Shown: in pieces, positions 18,243 through 26,688 of the stretch
How the letters are laid out: each line of letters opens with the position of its first letter
Position numbering within the stretch: position 1 is the stretch's first letter
From: Leptotrichia sp. HSP-342
Lineage (GTDB): Bacteria; Fusobacteriota; Fusobacteriia; Fusobacteriales; Leptotrichiaceae
Direction: 5' to 3'
Assembly (NCBI RefSeq): GCF_041199995.1
Contig: NZ_CP165646.1
Span: forward strand, 1-64,000
DNA: 64,000 nt
Position numbers and translations under genes: made by a program
Notes under the pieces: generated by a model
What the model saw: only the letters and a program-made list of their open reading frames with translations
The model's database searches: none
Told to the model about the DNA's origin: nothing

Positions 18243-19838
18243 ATGAAAAAATTGACAAAGGATCTTGAGAAATTAGGAATTGTAAATGTGGCAAAAATCT
18301 ACAGGAATTTAACGCCTTCTGAACTTATTGAGCATGCATTAAGTCGTAAGGAAGGTACACTGTCTGAAACAGGAGCTTTAGTTGTAACAACAGGGAAATA
18401 TACAGGGCGTTCACCTAAAGACAAATATATTGTTGATACCGCTGGTATTCATGATAGAATTGCCTGGGGAAATGTAAATAAGTCTATTGAAAAAGAAAAA
18501 TTTGATTCTATTTATAACAAGCTGATTGCATATTTGCAAAATCGTGAAATTTTCATATTTGATGGAATGGCAGGAGCAGATCCAACTTGCAGACGAAAAT
18601 TTAGAATAATAAATGAACGTGCTAGCCAAAATTTATTTATACATCAGCTTTTAATCCGTCCAACAGAAGAAGAGCTAAAGGATTATGGGCATTCTGACTT
18701 TACAATAATTGCAGCACCAGGATTTAAATGTAATGCCAAAATTGACGGTATAAACTCTTCGGCTGCAATAATTATTGATTACGAAGCAAGAGTCGGTATT
18801 ATTTGTGGAACAGAGTATTCTGGAGAAATTAAGAAAAGCGTATTTTCAATAATGAACTTTGTAATGCCAGAAATTGATGTACTTCCTATGCACTGTTCTG
18901 CTAATATGGATCCAAGAACTGGACATACTGCGGTATTCTTTGGACTTTCTGGAACTGGGAAGACTACACTTTCAACAGATCCTAACCGTAAGTTAATTGG
19001 AGATGATGAACACGGATGGTCTGATCACAGCATTTTCAACTTTGAGGGAGGATGCTATGCTAAATGTATAAATCTTGATCCAGAACATGAGCCTGATATT
19101 TACAATGCAATAAAATTTGGAAGCCTTGTGGAAAATGTTGTAATGAATCCAAAAACACGTGAATTTGACTTTTATGACAAGAGCTTGACAGAAAATACGA
19201 GAGTTGGCTACCCGATTAATCATATAAAAAATGCACAAATTCCAGGGATTGGAGGGATTCCAAGCGTTGTAATATTTCTGACAGCAGATGCATTTGGAGT
19301 TTTACCGCCTGTTTCAAGACTTTCAAAAGATGCAGCAATTTACCATTTTGTGACAGGATTTACTTCTAAGCTTGCTGGAACAGAACGTGGAATTACAGAA
19401 CCGCAGCCTACATTCTCAACTTGCTTCGGAGAACCGTTTATGCCATTAGATCCGTTAGTTTATGCAGAAATGCTAGGTAAAAAAATAGAACTTCACAATA
19501 CAAAGGTATTTTTAATAAATACAGGATGGTCTGGCGGACCTTACGGTGTTGGAAACCGTATGAACTTAAAATACACAAGAGCAATGGTAACTGCAGCGTT
19601 AAATGGAGAACTGGATGAAGTTGAATACAGACATGATGATATTTTCAATCTAGAAATTCCACAATATTGTCCAAATGTTCCAAGTGAACTTTTAAATCCA
19701 GTAGACACTTGGGCAAATAAAGAAGCATATGGAGCAGCTGCAAGAAAACTGGCAAAAATGTTTAGAGAAAATTTTGCAACAAAATATCCTAATATGCCAG
19801 AACATATTGTAAATGCAGGGCCATCACGTTTTGAATAA
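18243..19838 (+). CDS. pckA: Phosphoenolpyruvate carboxykinase (ATP)
   Basis: Interconverts oxaloacetate + ATP and PEP + CO2 + ADP. The 531-residue protein carries TGRSPKDKY (substrate site, about 54-62), the kinase P-loop GLSGTGKTTLS (about 233-243), the metal site DDEHGW, and TGFTSKLAGTERG. These are the ATP-dependent (not GTP) family signatures, and length is typical. The ATG follows TATGGAGGAAGCAAT. In fermenters it can run in the PEP-carboxylating direction and gain ATP. The oxaloacetate decarboxylase operon next door would consume its product. Confidence 0.97.
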   Translation: MKKLTKDLEKLGIVNVAKIYRNLTPSELIEHALSRKEGTLSETGALVVTTGKYTGRSPKDKYIVDTAGIHDRIAWGNVNKSIEKEKFDSIYNKLIAYLQNREIFIFDGMAGADPTCRRKFRIINERASQNLFIHQLLIRPTEEELKDYGHSDFTIIAAPGFKCNAKIDGINSSAAIIIDYEARVGIICGTEYSGEIKKSVFSIMNFVMPEIDVLPMHCSANMDPRTGHTAVFFGLSGTGKTTLSTDPNRKLIGDDEHGWSDHSIFNFEGGCYAKCINLDPEHEPDIYNAIKFGSLVENVVMNPKTREFDFYDKSLTENTRVGYPINHIKNAQIPGIGGIPSVVIFLTADAFGVLPPVSRLSKDAAIYHFVTGFTSKLAGTERGITEPQPTFSTCFGEPFMPLDPLVYAEMLGKKIELHNTKVFLINTGWSGGPYGVGNRMNLKYTRAMVTAALNGELDEVEYRHDDIFNLEIPQYCPNVPSELLNPVDTWANKEAYGAAARKLAKMFRENFATKYPNMPEHIVNAGPSRFE

Positions 19839-19848
19839 ATACAGCGAT

Positions 19849-19939
19849 AGACAGTTCGGTAATGTTCAAACAACGAATATTAATTATTTAATTTTCATTT
19901 AGATTTTAAAAGTTTGGGATATGCTTAACTGTCTGTTTT
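19849..19939 (+). terminator. Possible terminator after pckA
   Basis: Arms AGACAGTT (19849-19856) and AACTGTCT (19927-19934) pair perfectly, followed by GTTTTAT. The 70-base loop is long and the T-tract weak, so this is a moderate call. Confidence 0.45.
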
Positions 19940-19979
19940 ATAACAATTTTTAAATGTTTACTAAAATATGGAGGTTTTT

Positions 19980-21371
19980 ATGGGAAAGGTAAAAATAACG
20001 GAAACATCGTTAAGGGACGGACATCAGTCACTTATGGCGACAAGAATGACTACTGCCGAAATGCTTCCAATAATAGAAACTATGGATAAAGTTGGGTATT
20101 ATGCAATGGAAGTCTGGGGCGGAGCAACTTATGATGCAGCAATCAGATTTTTGCATGAAGATCCGTGGGAAAGATTAAGAGAAATCAGAAAAAGAGCTAA
20201 AAATACAAAACTTCAGATGTTGCTGAGAGGACAAAATTTACTTGGTTATCGGCATTATGCAGATGATATTGTAGATAAATTTGTAGAACTTTCAATAAAA
20301 AATGGAATTGATATAATTCGTACATTTGATGCTTTAAATGACACAAGAAATATAAGGCAGGCATCAGAAAGTACAAAAAAATATGGAGGACATAGCCAGC
20401 TTGCTATCTGTTATACAATTAGTCCTGTTCATACGATAGAATACTATAAGAAACTGGCTTTGGAAATGCAGAGTATGGGGGCAGATTCTATTGCTATAAA
20501 GGATATGTCAGGAATTTTGCTTCCAAATGTGGCTTACGAACTTGTAAGTGAACTGAAAGAGATTTTGAATATACCTCTTGAACTGCATACTCACGCAACG
20601 GCGGGACTAGCGGGAATGAGTACATTAAAAGCTATTGAAGCTGGAGTGGATATTGTGGATACGGCAATTTCACCTTTTGGAAGCGGAACTTCACAGCCGC
20701 CTACGGAATCGCTTGTTAGAACCTTGCAAGGCTCGAAATACGATACAGGGTTAAATCTTGAACTTTTAAAGGAAGTCGCAGAGTATTTTAAACCTATAAG
20801 AAAAAAATATATTGATAATGGAACAATGAATCCTAAGGCTCTTGCTGTAGAGCCAAGCATTGTGGAATATCAGCTTCCTGGCGGAATGCTCTCAAATCTT
20901 TTGTCACAGCTGAAGGCACAAGGAGCGGAAGATAAATATGAAGATGTGCTTCGTGAAATTCCAAAAGTCCGAAAAAACCTAGGTTATCCACCTTTAGTAA
21001 CGCCGATGAGCCAGATGGTTGGGACACAGTCGGTATTTAATGTTTTGACAGGACAGAGATACAAGATGATTCCAAAGGAAATTAAAGATTATGTAAAAGG
21101 AATGTATGGGAAATCGCCTGTAAAAATTTCGGACGAAATTAAGGCGGTTATAATTGGAAATGATGAAATATTTACTGGAAGGCCTGCCGATTTACTACAA
21201 AATGAATATGACACAATGAAGAATGAAATAGGAAGTCTGGCAAAATCTGATGAAGATGTTCTAACATACGCATGTTTTCCACAGATTGCAAAAGATTACC
21301 TGAAAGAAAAGTACGAAGAAAAAAACTCGGAAGAGAAAATTAGTATTCAGAATATTGATGTCGTTTTTTAA
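19980..21371 (+). CDS. oadA: Oxaloacetate decarboxylase alpha subunit (carboxyltransferase)
   Basis: Carboxyltransferase that moves CO2 from oxaloacetate to biotin, releasing pyruvate. The 463 residues show the HMGL-like barrel with ETSLRDGHQSL (about 7-17), metal ligands in LHTHATAGLAG, and the conserved C-terminal PYC/OAD region (KKYIDNGTMNPKALAVEPSI). The biotin-lysine domain found at the end of fused alpha subunits is absent; it is supplied by the gene at 22140. GGAGG at 19970-19974 points to the ATG at 19980 rather than 19968. First gene of an operon that also has beta, gamma and carrier subunits, so the complex is a membrane Na+ pump rather than a soluble pyruvate carboxylase. Confidence 0.93.
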   Translation: MGKVKITETSLRDGHQSLMATRMTTAEMLPIIETMDKVGYYAMEVWGGATYDAAIRFLHEDPWERLREIRKRAKNTKLQMLLRGQNLLGYRHYADDIVDKFVELSIKNGIDIIRTFDALNDTRNIRQASESTKKYGGHSQLAICYTISPVHTIEYYKKLALEMQSMGADSIAIKDMSGILLPNVAYELVSELKEILNIPLELHTHATAGLAGMSTLKAIEAGVDIVDTAISPFGSGTSQPPTESLVRTLQGSKYDTGLNLELLKEVAEYFKPIRKKYIDNGTMNPKALAVEPSIVEYQLPGGMLSNLLSQLKAQGAEDKYEDVLREIPKVRKNLGYPPLVTPMSQMVGTQSVFNVLTGQRYKMIPKEIKDYVKGMYGKSPVKISDEIKAVIIGNDEIFTGRPADLLQNEYDTMKNEIGSLAKSDEDVLTYACFPQIAKDYLKEKYEEKNSEEKISIQNIDVVF

Positions 21372-21435
21372 AAGTTTTTAGAAATAAAAATTGAAATATA
21401 ATAGAATAGGCAGTTTAAAAAGAGAGGTGAAAAAA

Positions 21436-21702
21436 ATGAACTTAGATATAGATTACTTCAAGACAAAATTAAAGGAAATAACGGAATGGTATGAAAATAC
21501 AAGATGGAACAAAAAAGCATTGCTTGAAAAAATATCGGAACTTGATATGGAAATAAATAAGACACGTGATGCAGAAAATCTTATAGATTGGGACAATTTA
21601 AGCCATATAGAAGAAAGAATTGTAAGTGATATGGTTCATTTGAGAAATAAAATGAAACTCTCGCAAAAGGAAAAATTTGATAGTTATTACGAAATAAAGT
21701 AA
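21436..21702 (+). CDS. Small conserved-looking protein in the oxaloacetate decarboxylase operon
   Basis: 88 residues starting at the ATG that follows GAGAGGTGAAAAAA (the frame is open from 21391, but this start has the ribosome-binding site). Acidic/basic and helical, with WYENTRWNKKALLEKISELDMEINK and a second helix IEERIVSDMVHLRNKMK; no membrane segment, signal or metal motif. I do not recognise the family. It lies between the alpha and gamma genes in the same direction, so a link with assembly or regulation of the decarboxylase is a reasonable but untested guess. Confidence 0.7.
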   Translation: MNLDIDYFKTKLKEITEWYENTRWNKKALLEKISELDMEINKTRDAENLIDWDNLSHIEERIVSDMVHLRNKMKLSQKEKFDSYYEIK

Positions 21703-21759
21703 TATGCAGAAACTGTTTAAATTTAGCAATTCAAAAAATTGAAAGGAATAATTTAAAAT

Positions 21760-22110
21760 ATGAAAAGTATTTTATTTGGAAATTCGGCTGTAACTTTTGC
21801 AGATGCCATTTATATAACTGTTGTCAGTATGCTGATTGTTTTTTTTATATTATTTTTGATTTCATTTGTATTGTCATTTTTTAAATATTTTTCAGCCTAT
21901 GAGGAAAAAAATGCAGATATTGAGAATAAAAAAAGAAATGATGGTAAAATTCTGGAAAAGCAGCAAAAATTAGATAGTGAACAAAAATTTAATATGGAAA
22001 AAATAAAAGATGAAACTATGCTGGCAGCAATGATGGCAGCTTTGATTGAAGCGGCTGGAGATAACAAGGATAGCCGTATAAGAATAAAAAATATTAGGGA
22101 AATAAAATAA
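21760..22110 (+). CDS. oadG: Oxaloacetate decarboxylase gamma-subunit-like protein
   Basis: 116 residues with one N-terminal membrane helix (about 14-42, [20 protein letters not shown]), then a charged linker and a helix [15 protein letters not shown] near the C-terminus. This single-helix plus soluble tail layout is that of OadG, which anchors and assembles the alpha and beta subunits. The Ala-rich MAALIEAAG stretch is typical of the beta/gamma family. Identification rests on layout and operon place more than on strong residues. Confidence 0.8.
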   Translation: MKSILFGNSAVTFADAIYITVVSMLIVFFILFLISFVLSFFKYFSAYEEKNADIENKKRNDGKILEKQQKLDSEQKFNMEKIKDETMLAAMMAALIEAAGDNKDSRIRIKNIREIK

Positions 22111-22139
22111 AATCTGAAATACAAAGGAGTACAGAAAAA

Positions 22140-22514
22140 ATGATTAAACTGTATAAAATTAGAATCGGAGAAAAAGTTTACGAAGTAGAAGTGGAAGATG
22201 TTTCAGAAAAAGAAGGAACTATTGAAACTTCAGCCAGTTCAGACAGTAAGCAAGACGTAAGCAAGAATGAAAATCCACCTTTACAAAAGGAAACTGAAGG
22301 AAGTGAAGTAATAAAAGCCCCTATGCAAGGACTTATAGTAGATGTGAAAGCAAAAACTGGACAAAAGGTAAAAGCAGGAGATGAAGTCGTGGTATTAGAA
22401 GCTATGAAAATGGAAAATCCAATTGTAGCGCCTTGTGATGGAACTATAAGCGAAATTAGAGTGGCAAAGGGTGATACAGTAAATACTGATGATATTTTAG
22501 TGGTATTGTCTTAA
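22140..22514 (+). CDS. Biotin carboxyl carrier protein of the Na+-pumping decarboxylase
   Basis: 124 residues: a short N-terminal beta stretch, an S/N/E/K-rich linker (about 25-55), then a biotinyl domain starting [13 protein letters not shown] and holding the biotinylation site EAMKMEN (Lys about residue 91). It shuttles carboxyl groups from the alpha subunit to the membrane beta subunit. It replaces the domain missing from the alpha subunit. AAAGGAGTACAG precedes the ATG. The biotin ligase gene lies 1.6 kb downstream. Confidence 0.93.
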   Translation: MIKLYKIRIGEKVYEVEVEDVSEKEGTIETSASSDSKQDVSKNENPPLQKETEGSEVIKAPMQGLIVDVKAKTGQKVKAGDEVVVLEAMKMENPIVAPCDGTISEIRVAKGDTVNTDDILVVLS

Positions 22515-22568
22515 AATATAAAAATCTAATAAATTACTAAAAACCTTAAAGAAAGGAATGGTTTTCAA

Positions 22569-23687
22569 ATGGAATTACTAAAAATTCTTTATGGAACAAC
22601 AGGAATATCAATGATAACTGGAAGACAGATTATAATGATAATAATTTCGCTAATTTTGTTGTATCTGGCGATAAAAAAACAATATGAACCTTATCTATTG
22701 CTTCCTATTTCCTTTGGGATGCTGCTCGCAAATTTGCCTGCTGTTGCAAATGAAGGGCTTATGGAAAAAGGTGGACTTTTATACTATCTATATCAAGGAG
22801 TAAAATTAGGTATTTATCCACCGCTAATATTTTTGGCAATAGGAGCAAGTACTGATTTTGGACCGCTAATTGCAAATCCAAAAAGTCTGCTGCTAGGAGC
22901 GGCTGCACAGCTTGGAATTTTTATAGCATTTATTGGAGCAATTTTACTGGGACTGACTGGAAAAGAGGCAGCTTCAATTGGAATTATTGGAGGAGCTGAC
23001 GGACCTACAGCCATCTACTTGACAACAAAACTGGCACCACATTTACTAGGATCAATCGCTATCGCAGCCTATTCATATATGGCTTTAGTTCCTGTAATTC
23101 AACCTCCAATTATAAAACTTTTGACAACAAAAAAGGAAAGAATGGTGGAAATGACACAGCTCAGATTTGTAAGTCAAAGAGAAAAAATAATTTTTCCAAT
23201 TGCAGTAACAATTATTGTTATTCTTCTAGTTCCATCATCAGCTCCATTAATCGGAATGTTAATGCTCGGAAATCTTATAAAGGAGGCTGGAGTTGTTTCA
23301 AATTTAGTTGAACATGCAAGAGGAGCCATGTTATACTGTATTACAATAGTACTTGGAATGACTGTTGGAGCAACTGCTGACGGAAAGCATTTTTTGAGTC
23401 TGGTAACAATAAAAATTATTATTCTTGGGTTAATTGCATTTTCTTTTGGGACAGTAGGAGGAGTGCTGTTTGGGAAAATAATGTACAAACTCACAAAAGG
23501 AAAAGTAAATCCTATGATTGGAGCAGCAGGGGTTTCAGCAGTTCCAATGGCGGCAAGAGTTGTACAGAAACTAGGGCAGGAAGAAAATCCCAAAAACTTT
23601 CTGTTAATGCATGCAATGGGACCAAATATAGCAGGTGTAATTGGATCAGCCGTTGCTGCTGGAGTTCTTTTAATAATATTCAGATAA
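22569..23687 (+). CDS. oadB: Na+-transporting oxaloacetate decarboxylase beta subunit
   Basis: 372-residue polytopic membrane protein that decarboxylates carboxybiotin and exports Na+. It contains the hallmark GIIGGADGPTAIYLTTKLAP, whose Asp is essential in characterised homologues, and the C-terminal PMIGAAGVSAVPMAARVVQ and GPNIAGVIGSAVAAG. Related beta subunits serve methylmalonyl-CoA and glutaconyl-CoA decarboxylases; the HMGL-type alpha subunit here fixes the substrate as oxaloacetate. AAAGAAAGGAATGG precedes the ATG. Last gene of the operon, followed by a clear terminator. Confidence 0.95.
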   Translation: MELLKILYGTTGISMITGRQIIMIIISLILLYLAIKKQYEPYLLLPISFGMLLANLPAVANEGLMEKGGLLYYLYQGVKLGIYPPLIFLAIGASTDFGPLIANPKSLLLGAAAQLGIFIAFIGAILLGLTGKEAASIGIIGGADGPTAIYLTTKLAPHLLGSIAIAAYSYMALVPVIQPPIIKLLTTKKERMVEMTQLRFVSQREKIIFPIAVTIIVILLVPSSAPLIGMLMLGNLIKEAGVVSNLVEHARGAMLYCITIVLGMTVGATADGKHFLSLVTIKIIILGLIAFSFGTVGGVLFGKIMYKLTKGKVNPMIGAAGVSAVPMAARVVQKLGQEENPKNFLLMHAMGPNIAGVIGSAVAAGVLLIIFR

Positions 23688-23693
23688 AAAATT

Positions 23694-23741
23694 ATTACTC
23701 TCATTAATCTAAAATTTTATACTTAGTGAGAGTGATTTTTT
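23694..23741 (+). terminator. Rho-independent terminator of the oxaloacetate decarboxylase operon
   Basis: Arms ATTACTCTCATT (23694-23705) and AGTGAGAGTGAT (23725-23736) pair over 12 bp with two G.U, followed by six T residues. It starts seven bases after the oadB stop. Confidence 0.85.
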
Positions 23742-23784
23742 ATATGTATTTTTAAATAATTAAAATATAATTTTCGTCAAAAAA

Positions 23785-23917
23785 AGTCTAGTATAAATAA
23801 TCCATCGAAGAATTTTTCTGTGCTGACAAAACTGTTTGAGTGTAGCGAGTTGTCAGTGCAGAGAAATGTCGTAGACTAGCCATAGGTGGTAGGATTTGCG
23901 GCAATGAGCAATCCTAC
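23785..23917 (+). repeat. Hairpin-rich intergenic element, copy 3 (candidate structured RNA)
   Basis: Main content of the 406-base gap between oadB and birA. An outer pairing AGTCTA/TAGACT (23785-23790, 23872-23877) encloses a 12-bp stem CTGTGCTGACAA/TTGTCAGTGCAG (23818-23829, 23850-23861) with loop ACTGTTTGAGTGTAGCGAG. After TAGACTAGCC comes an 8-bp hairpin (23889-23896, 23910-23917; loop TGCGGCAATGAGC). The order, loops and joints match the reverse complement of copies 1 and 2, while stem sequences differ. The two G.U pairs in the stem favour the plus strand. The distal end hairpin of the other copies is missing. Confidence 0.7.
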
Positions 23918-24093
23918 GAAAATAAAAATGAAAAAATATTTATTAATCAAGATATATAAAAAATAATAAAAAACAATTTAATTGAATGATTATAAATTAG
24001 CTGTTAAACAACTATATTATAAAAAATTATTTCTATTTTAAACGGAGTTTAGGATAAATGGGAAATGGTATTAGAATAAATTTAGGAGAAAAA

Positions 24094-24840
24094 ATGAAAG
24101 AAAATATAAATCTATATAAATTTGATGAACTTGATTCGACAAACGAGTATTTACGAAGAAATCACAAAAGTCATGAAGAATTTGATGTTATTTCTGCTAG
24201 AATGCAGACTCATGGGAAGGCACGCAGACAGAATGACTGGGTATCTATGGATGGAATGGCGCTTTTTAGTTTCTTTTTAAAGGAAAGGGATGACTGGGAA
24301 ATCGAGAATTATTTAAAATTACCTTTGATTGCCGGTCTTGCAACAATAAATGGATTAAAGAAAATTGAAAATTTAGAATATAAATTTAAATGGACAAATG
24401 ATGTTTATTTGAAAAACAAGAAATTATGCGGTATTTTGCTGGAAAAAACAGAAAATGTCTATATTGTTGGAATTGGGATAAATGTGAATAACATATTGCC
24501 AGAAAACTTACAAAATAAGGCAATTTCATTGACACAATTAACAAATAAGAAATATCAAATTGATGAAGTTATAAAAAATATTGTTTCAGAGTTTCAAATA
24601 TTATGTAAACAGCTGGAAAATGGATTATGGGAAAATATTTTGGATAAAATAAATAAAATAAACTATCTGAAAGGCAAAAGAATTGAGTTAAAATTTGGAA
24701 ATGAAGTTGTTTCAGGAATTGCACATAATATTAATAAAGATGGAGAAATCGAAGTTTTAATGGAACAAAATGAGGCTGGAGAAAGGGAAGTTAGGAGTTT
24801 TTCGGTTGGGGAGATTTTTGAAAAGATAGTTTATTATTAG
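24094..24840 (+). CDS. birA: Biotin-[carboxyl carrier protein] ligase
   Basis: Attaches biotin to the carrier lysine via biotinyl-AMP. The 248-residue protein starts straight at the catalytic domain (FDELDSTNEYLRR) and has the biotin-binding KWTNDVYLKNKKLCGILLE, then an SH3-like C-terminal domain. There is no N-terminal helix-turn-helix, so it is not the bifunctional repressor type. The usual GRGRRGRxW loop is changed to THGKARRQNDW. AGGAG at 24084-24088 selects the ATG at 24094 over 24058. Its obvious client is the biotin carrier encoded at 22140. Confidence 0.9.
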   Translation: MKENINLYKFDELDSTNEYLRRNHKSHEEFDVISARMQTHGKARRQNDWVSMDGMALFSFFLKERDDWEIENYLKLPLIAGLATINGLKKIENLEYKFKWTNDVYLKNKKLCGILLEKTENVYIVGIGINVNNILPENLQNKAISLTQLTNKKYQIDEVIKNIVSEFQILCKQLENGLWENILDKINKINYLKGKRIELKFGNEVVSGIAHNINKDGEIEVLMEQNEAGEREVRSFSVGEIFEKIVYY

Positions 24841-24871
24841 ACTAAATTATTAAACTTATTTTTATAGAGAA

Positions 24872-24900
24872 TTGACTATGCAAATGACAAATGTTATAAT
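24872..24900 (+). promoter_or_regulatory. Predicted promoter of the PhnD-like lipoprotein gene
   Basis: TTGACT (24872-24877), 17 bases, TATAAT (24895-24900) with an extended TG one base ahead of the -10; 36 bases before the ATG. Close to consensus. Confidence 0.7.
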
Positions 24901-24936
24901 AAACTATATTTTATTTGTACTATTTAGGAGGTATTT

Positions 24937-25929
24937 ATGAAAAAAAATATTTTAAGAAGTTTATTATTATTAGCAATCTTGCTGTTTACTATTAGTTGTG
25001 GCAAGAAAAACGATACAATCAAAATTGTATTTTTACCAAATGAAACTAATGATTCGTTGAAAAAATCACGTGAAGAGTTTGCACGGGTTGTGCAGGAAGC
25101 AACTGGGAAAAAAGTTGAAATTGTTACAACGACTGACTATAATATTACAGTTGAGAATATTGTTTCTGGACAGTCTCAGATTGCATATATAGGAGCCGAA
25201 GCATATTTGAATGCTAGACAGAGAACAAAGGATATTGAGGCTGTGCTTACAAATGCTGGAGAAAGTGGGACATTAGAAGATGCACGTTATTACAGCTTTA
25301 TTGCAGTTAGAGCAGAAGATGCTAATCAATACCGTTCTGGAGATGGATTTGACTTGAAGAAGTTAAAAGGTAAGTCTATGGGATTTGTTACAAACAGCTC
25401 AACATCTGGATTTAAGATACCAGCTAATTTCATTGTAAAAGAATTTGGATTAAAAAATACGGATGAAGTGCTTGGAAATAAAGTATTTTCAAAAGTTATG
25501 TTTGGAAATTCGCATCCTGGAGCACAAGTTCTATTATTTAAAGGAGATGTCGATGTTGCAACATTTGCTATTCCAAAATCATTCACAATTTATGAGCTGA
25601 CTGCTGGAAAAGACTTTAATTCAGGAGCCACATATAAAGTGAAAAAAGGGGCAGTTGCACCATTTGGAGATTATGCTGGAAAAAGCTTTACAGTTATAAA
25701 ATCAATTCCAGTTTATAACGGTCCAATCGTATTTAATACAAAAACTTTGGCAAAAGAGGATCAGGAAAAAATCAAGAAGGCTCTTTTAGCTAAATCAACA
25801 ACTGATAATCCACATATTTTCAGTGACAAGAAGAGTAAAGTAAGAGGTCTTTTCTTGAAAGAAAACCCAAATGTTGGATTTGTGGAAACAAATACAGCAT
25901 GGTACGAAGGAATGAAAAATATAAAGTAA
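24937..25929 (+). CDS. PhnD-like phosphate/phosphonate ABC substrate-binding lipoprotein
   Basis: 330-residue lipoprotein: signal peptide with lipobox TISC (Cys about residue 21), then a periplasmic-binding type 2 fold. PhnD-family hallmarks are LPNETNDSLKKSREEFARVVQEATGKKVEI, the Tyr-rich YIGAEAYLNARQ, and FVTNSSTSGFKIPANF (substrate-binding Ser/Thr loop). Ligands in the family include phosphonates, phosphite and other oxyanions. No permease or ATPase gene is near, so it must share a distant transporter. AGGAGG lies seven bases before the ATG. Confidence 0.85.
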   Translation: MKKNILRSLLLLAILLFTISCGKKNDTIKIVFLPNETNDSLKKSREEFARVVQEATGKKVEIVTTTDYNITVENIVSGQSQIAYIGAEAYLNARQRTKDIEAVLTNAGESGTLEDARYYSFIAVRAEDANQYRSGDGFDLKKLKGKSMGFVTNSSTSGFKIPANFIVKEFGLKNTDEVLGNKVFSKVMFGNSHPGAQVLLFKGDVDVATFAIPKSFTIYELTAGKDFNSGATYKVKKGAVAPFGDYAGKSFTVIKSIPVYNGPIVFNTKTLAKEDQEKIKKALLAKSTTDNPHIFSDKKSKVRGLFLKENPNVGFVETNTAWYEGMKNIK

Positions 25930-25947
25930 TAAAATAGAGGGGGAAAA

Positions 25948-26193
25948 ATGCGTTTAGATAAATTTTTAAAAGTAACAAGAATTATAAAAAGAAGAACAGT
26001 GGCAAAAGAATTGGCAGATAATGGAAACATTGCTGTAAACGGAGAGCAGAAAAAATCTTCTTATGATGTAAAAAAAGGCGATATTTTTGACATAAAGTAT
26101 TTTAACAAGAATATAAAGGTAAAAGTTTTGGATTTGCCACCTGAAAGCCTTAAAAAAGAACTTATTGACGAATATGTTGAAATAATTGGATAA
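25948..26193 (+). CDS. rqcP: S4-domain RNA-binding protein RqcP (YabO/Hsp15 family)
   Basis: 81 residues with the opening MRLDKFLKVTRIIKRRTVAKELADNG and NGEQKKSSYDVKKGD, the standard S4 fold of RqcP. In Firmicutes RqcP works with RqcH on the obstructed 50S subunit to add C-terminal alanine tails to stalled chains. Length is typical. GAGGGGGAAAA precedes the ATG; the gene begins 18 bases after the lipoprotein gene. Confidence 0.88.
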   Translation: MRLDKFLKVTRIIKRRTVAKELADNGNIAVNGEQKKSSYDVKKGDIFDIKYFNKNIKVKVLDLPPESLKKELIDEYVEIIG

Positions 26194-26218
26194 TTATGAG
26201 GAAATATTGTTTTATCTC

Positions 26219-26246
26219 TTGTTTTTTAGGATAAATAGGGTATAAT
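26219..26246 (+). promoter_or_regulatory. Predicted spoVG promoter
   Basis: TTGTTT (26219-26224), 16 bases, TATAAT (26241-26246), 41 bases before the spoVG ATG. Confidence 0.6.
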
Positions 26247-26286
26247 TATAGTGGAAGATAAATTTATACAAACAAGGAGAAGACTT

Positions 26287-26571
26287 ATGAAAGTAACTGA
26301 TATTCGTATTAGAATTGGAAAACAAACAGAGAACAATGAGAGATTAAGAGCTTATGCTGACATCACGTTTGATGAAAGTTTTGTAATTCATGGATTAAAA
26401 ATAATCGATGGACAAAACGGATTGTTTGTGGCAATGCCATCAAGAAGAATGCCAAATGGAGAATTTAAGGACATAGTTCATCCAATTAAACCTGAACTTC
26501 GTGCTGAAATAACAAAAGTTATTTTGGAAAAATTTGAGCAGGAAAGTGCAGCTCAATCTGAAACTGAATAA
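26287..26571 (+). CDS. spoVG: Nucleic-acid-binding regulator SpoVG
   Basis: 94-residue SpoVG with the family start MKVTDIRIRIG, the core DESFVIHGLKIIDGQNGLFVAMPSRR, and the tail PNGEFKDIVHPIKPELR. SpoVG binds DNA and RNA and tunes division and surface or virulence genes in non-sporulating bacteria too. The frame is open from a GTG at 26251, but AAGGAGA (26275-26281) is properly spaced to the ATG at 26287. A single-gene unit with its own promoter and terminator. Confidence 0.95.
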   Translation: MKVTDIRIRIGKQTENNERLRAYADITFDESFVIHGLKIIDGQNGLFVAMPSRRMPNGEFKDIVHPIKPELRAEITKVILEKFEQESAAQSETE

Positions 26572-26584
26572 AATTTTTTAATAA

Positions 26585-26655
26585 AAAAGTACACCTAAAA
26601 TACTAAAATTATAGATACATAATAATACTAATATCAGTGGTGTACTTTTCTTTCT
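26585..26655. terminator. Shared bidirectional terminator between spoVG and the convergent membrane-protein gene
   Basis: Perfect 11-bp stem AAAAGTACACC (26585-26595) and GGTGTACTTTT (26639-26649) with a 43-base loop; T-rich on the right (TTTTCTTTCTT) and A-rich on the left, so it can act on both strands. Gene orientation flips here. Confidence 0.7.
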
Positions 26656-26688
26656 TCTTATTTTTTAAAACTTTTCCAAAAATTCATA

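Noticed and set aside
23174..23704. 176-codon minus-strand frame opposite oadB
   Set aside because: Antisense shadow of a well-supported membrane gene; no start signal.
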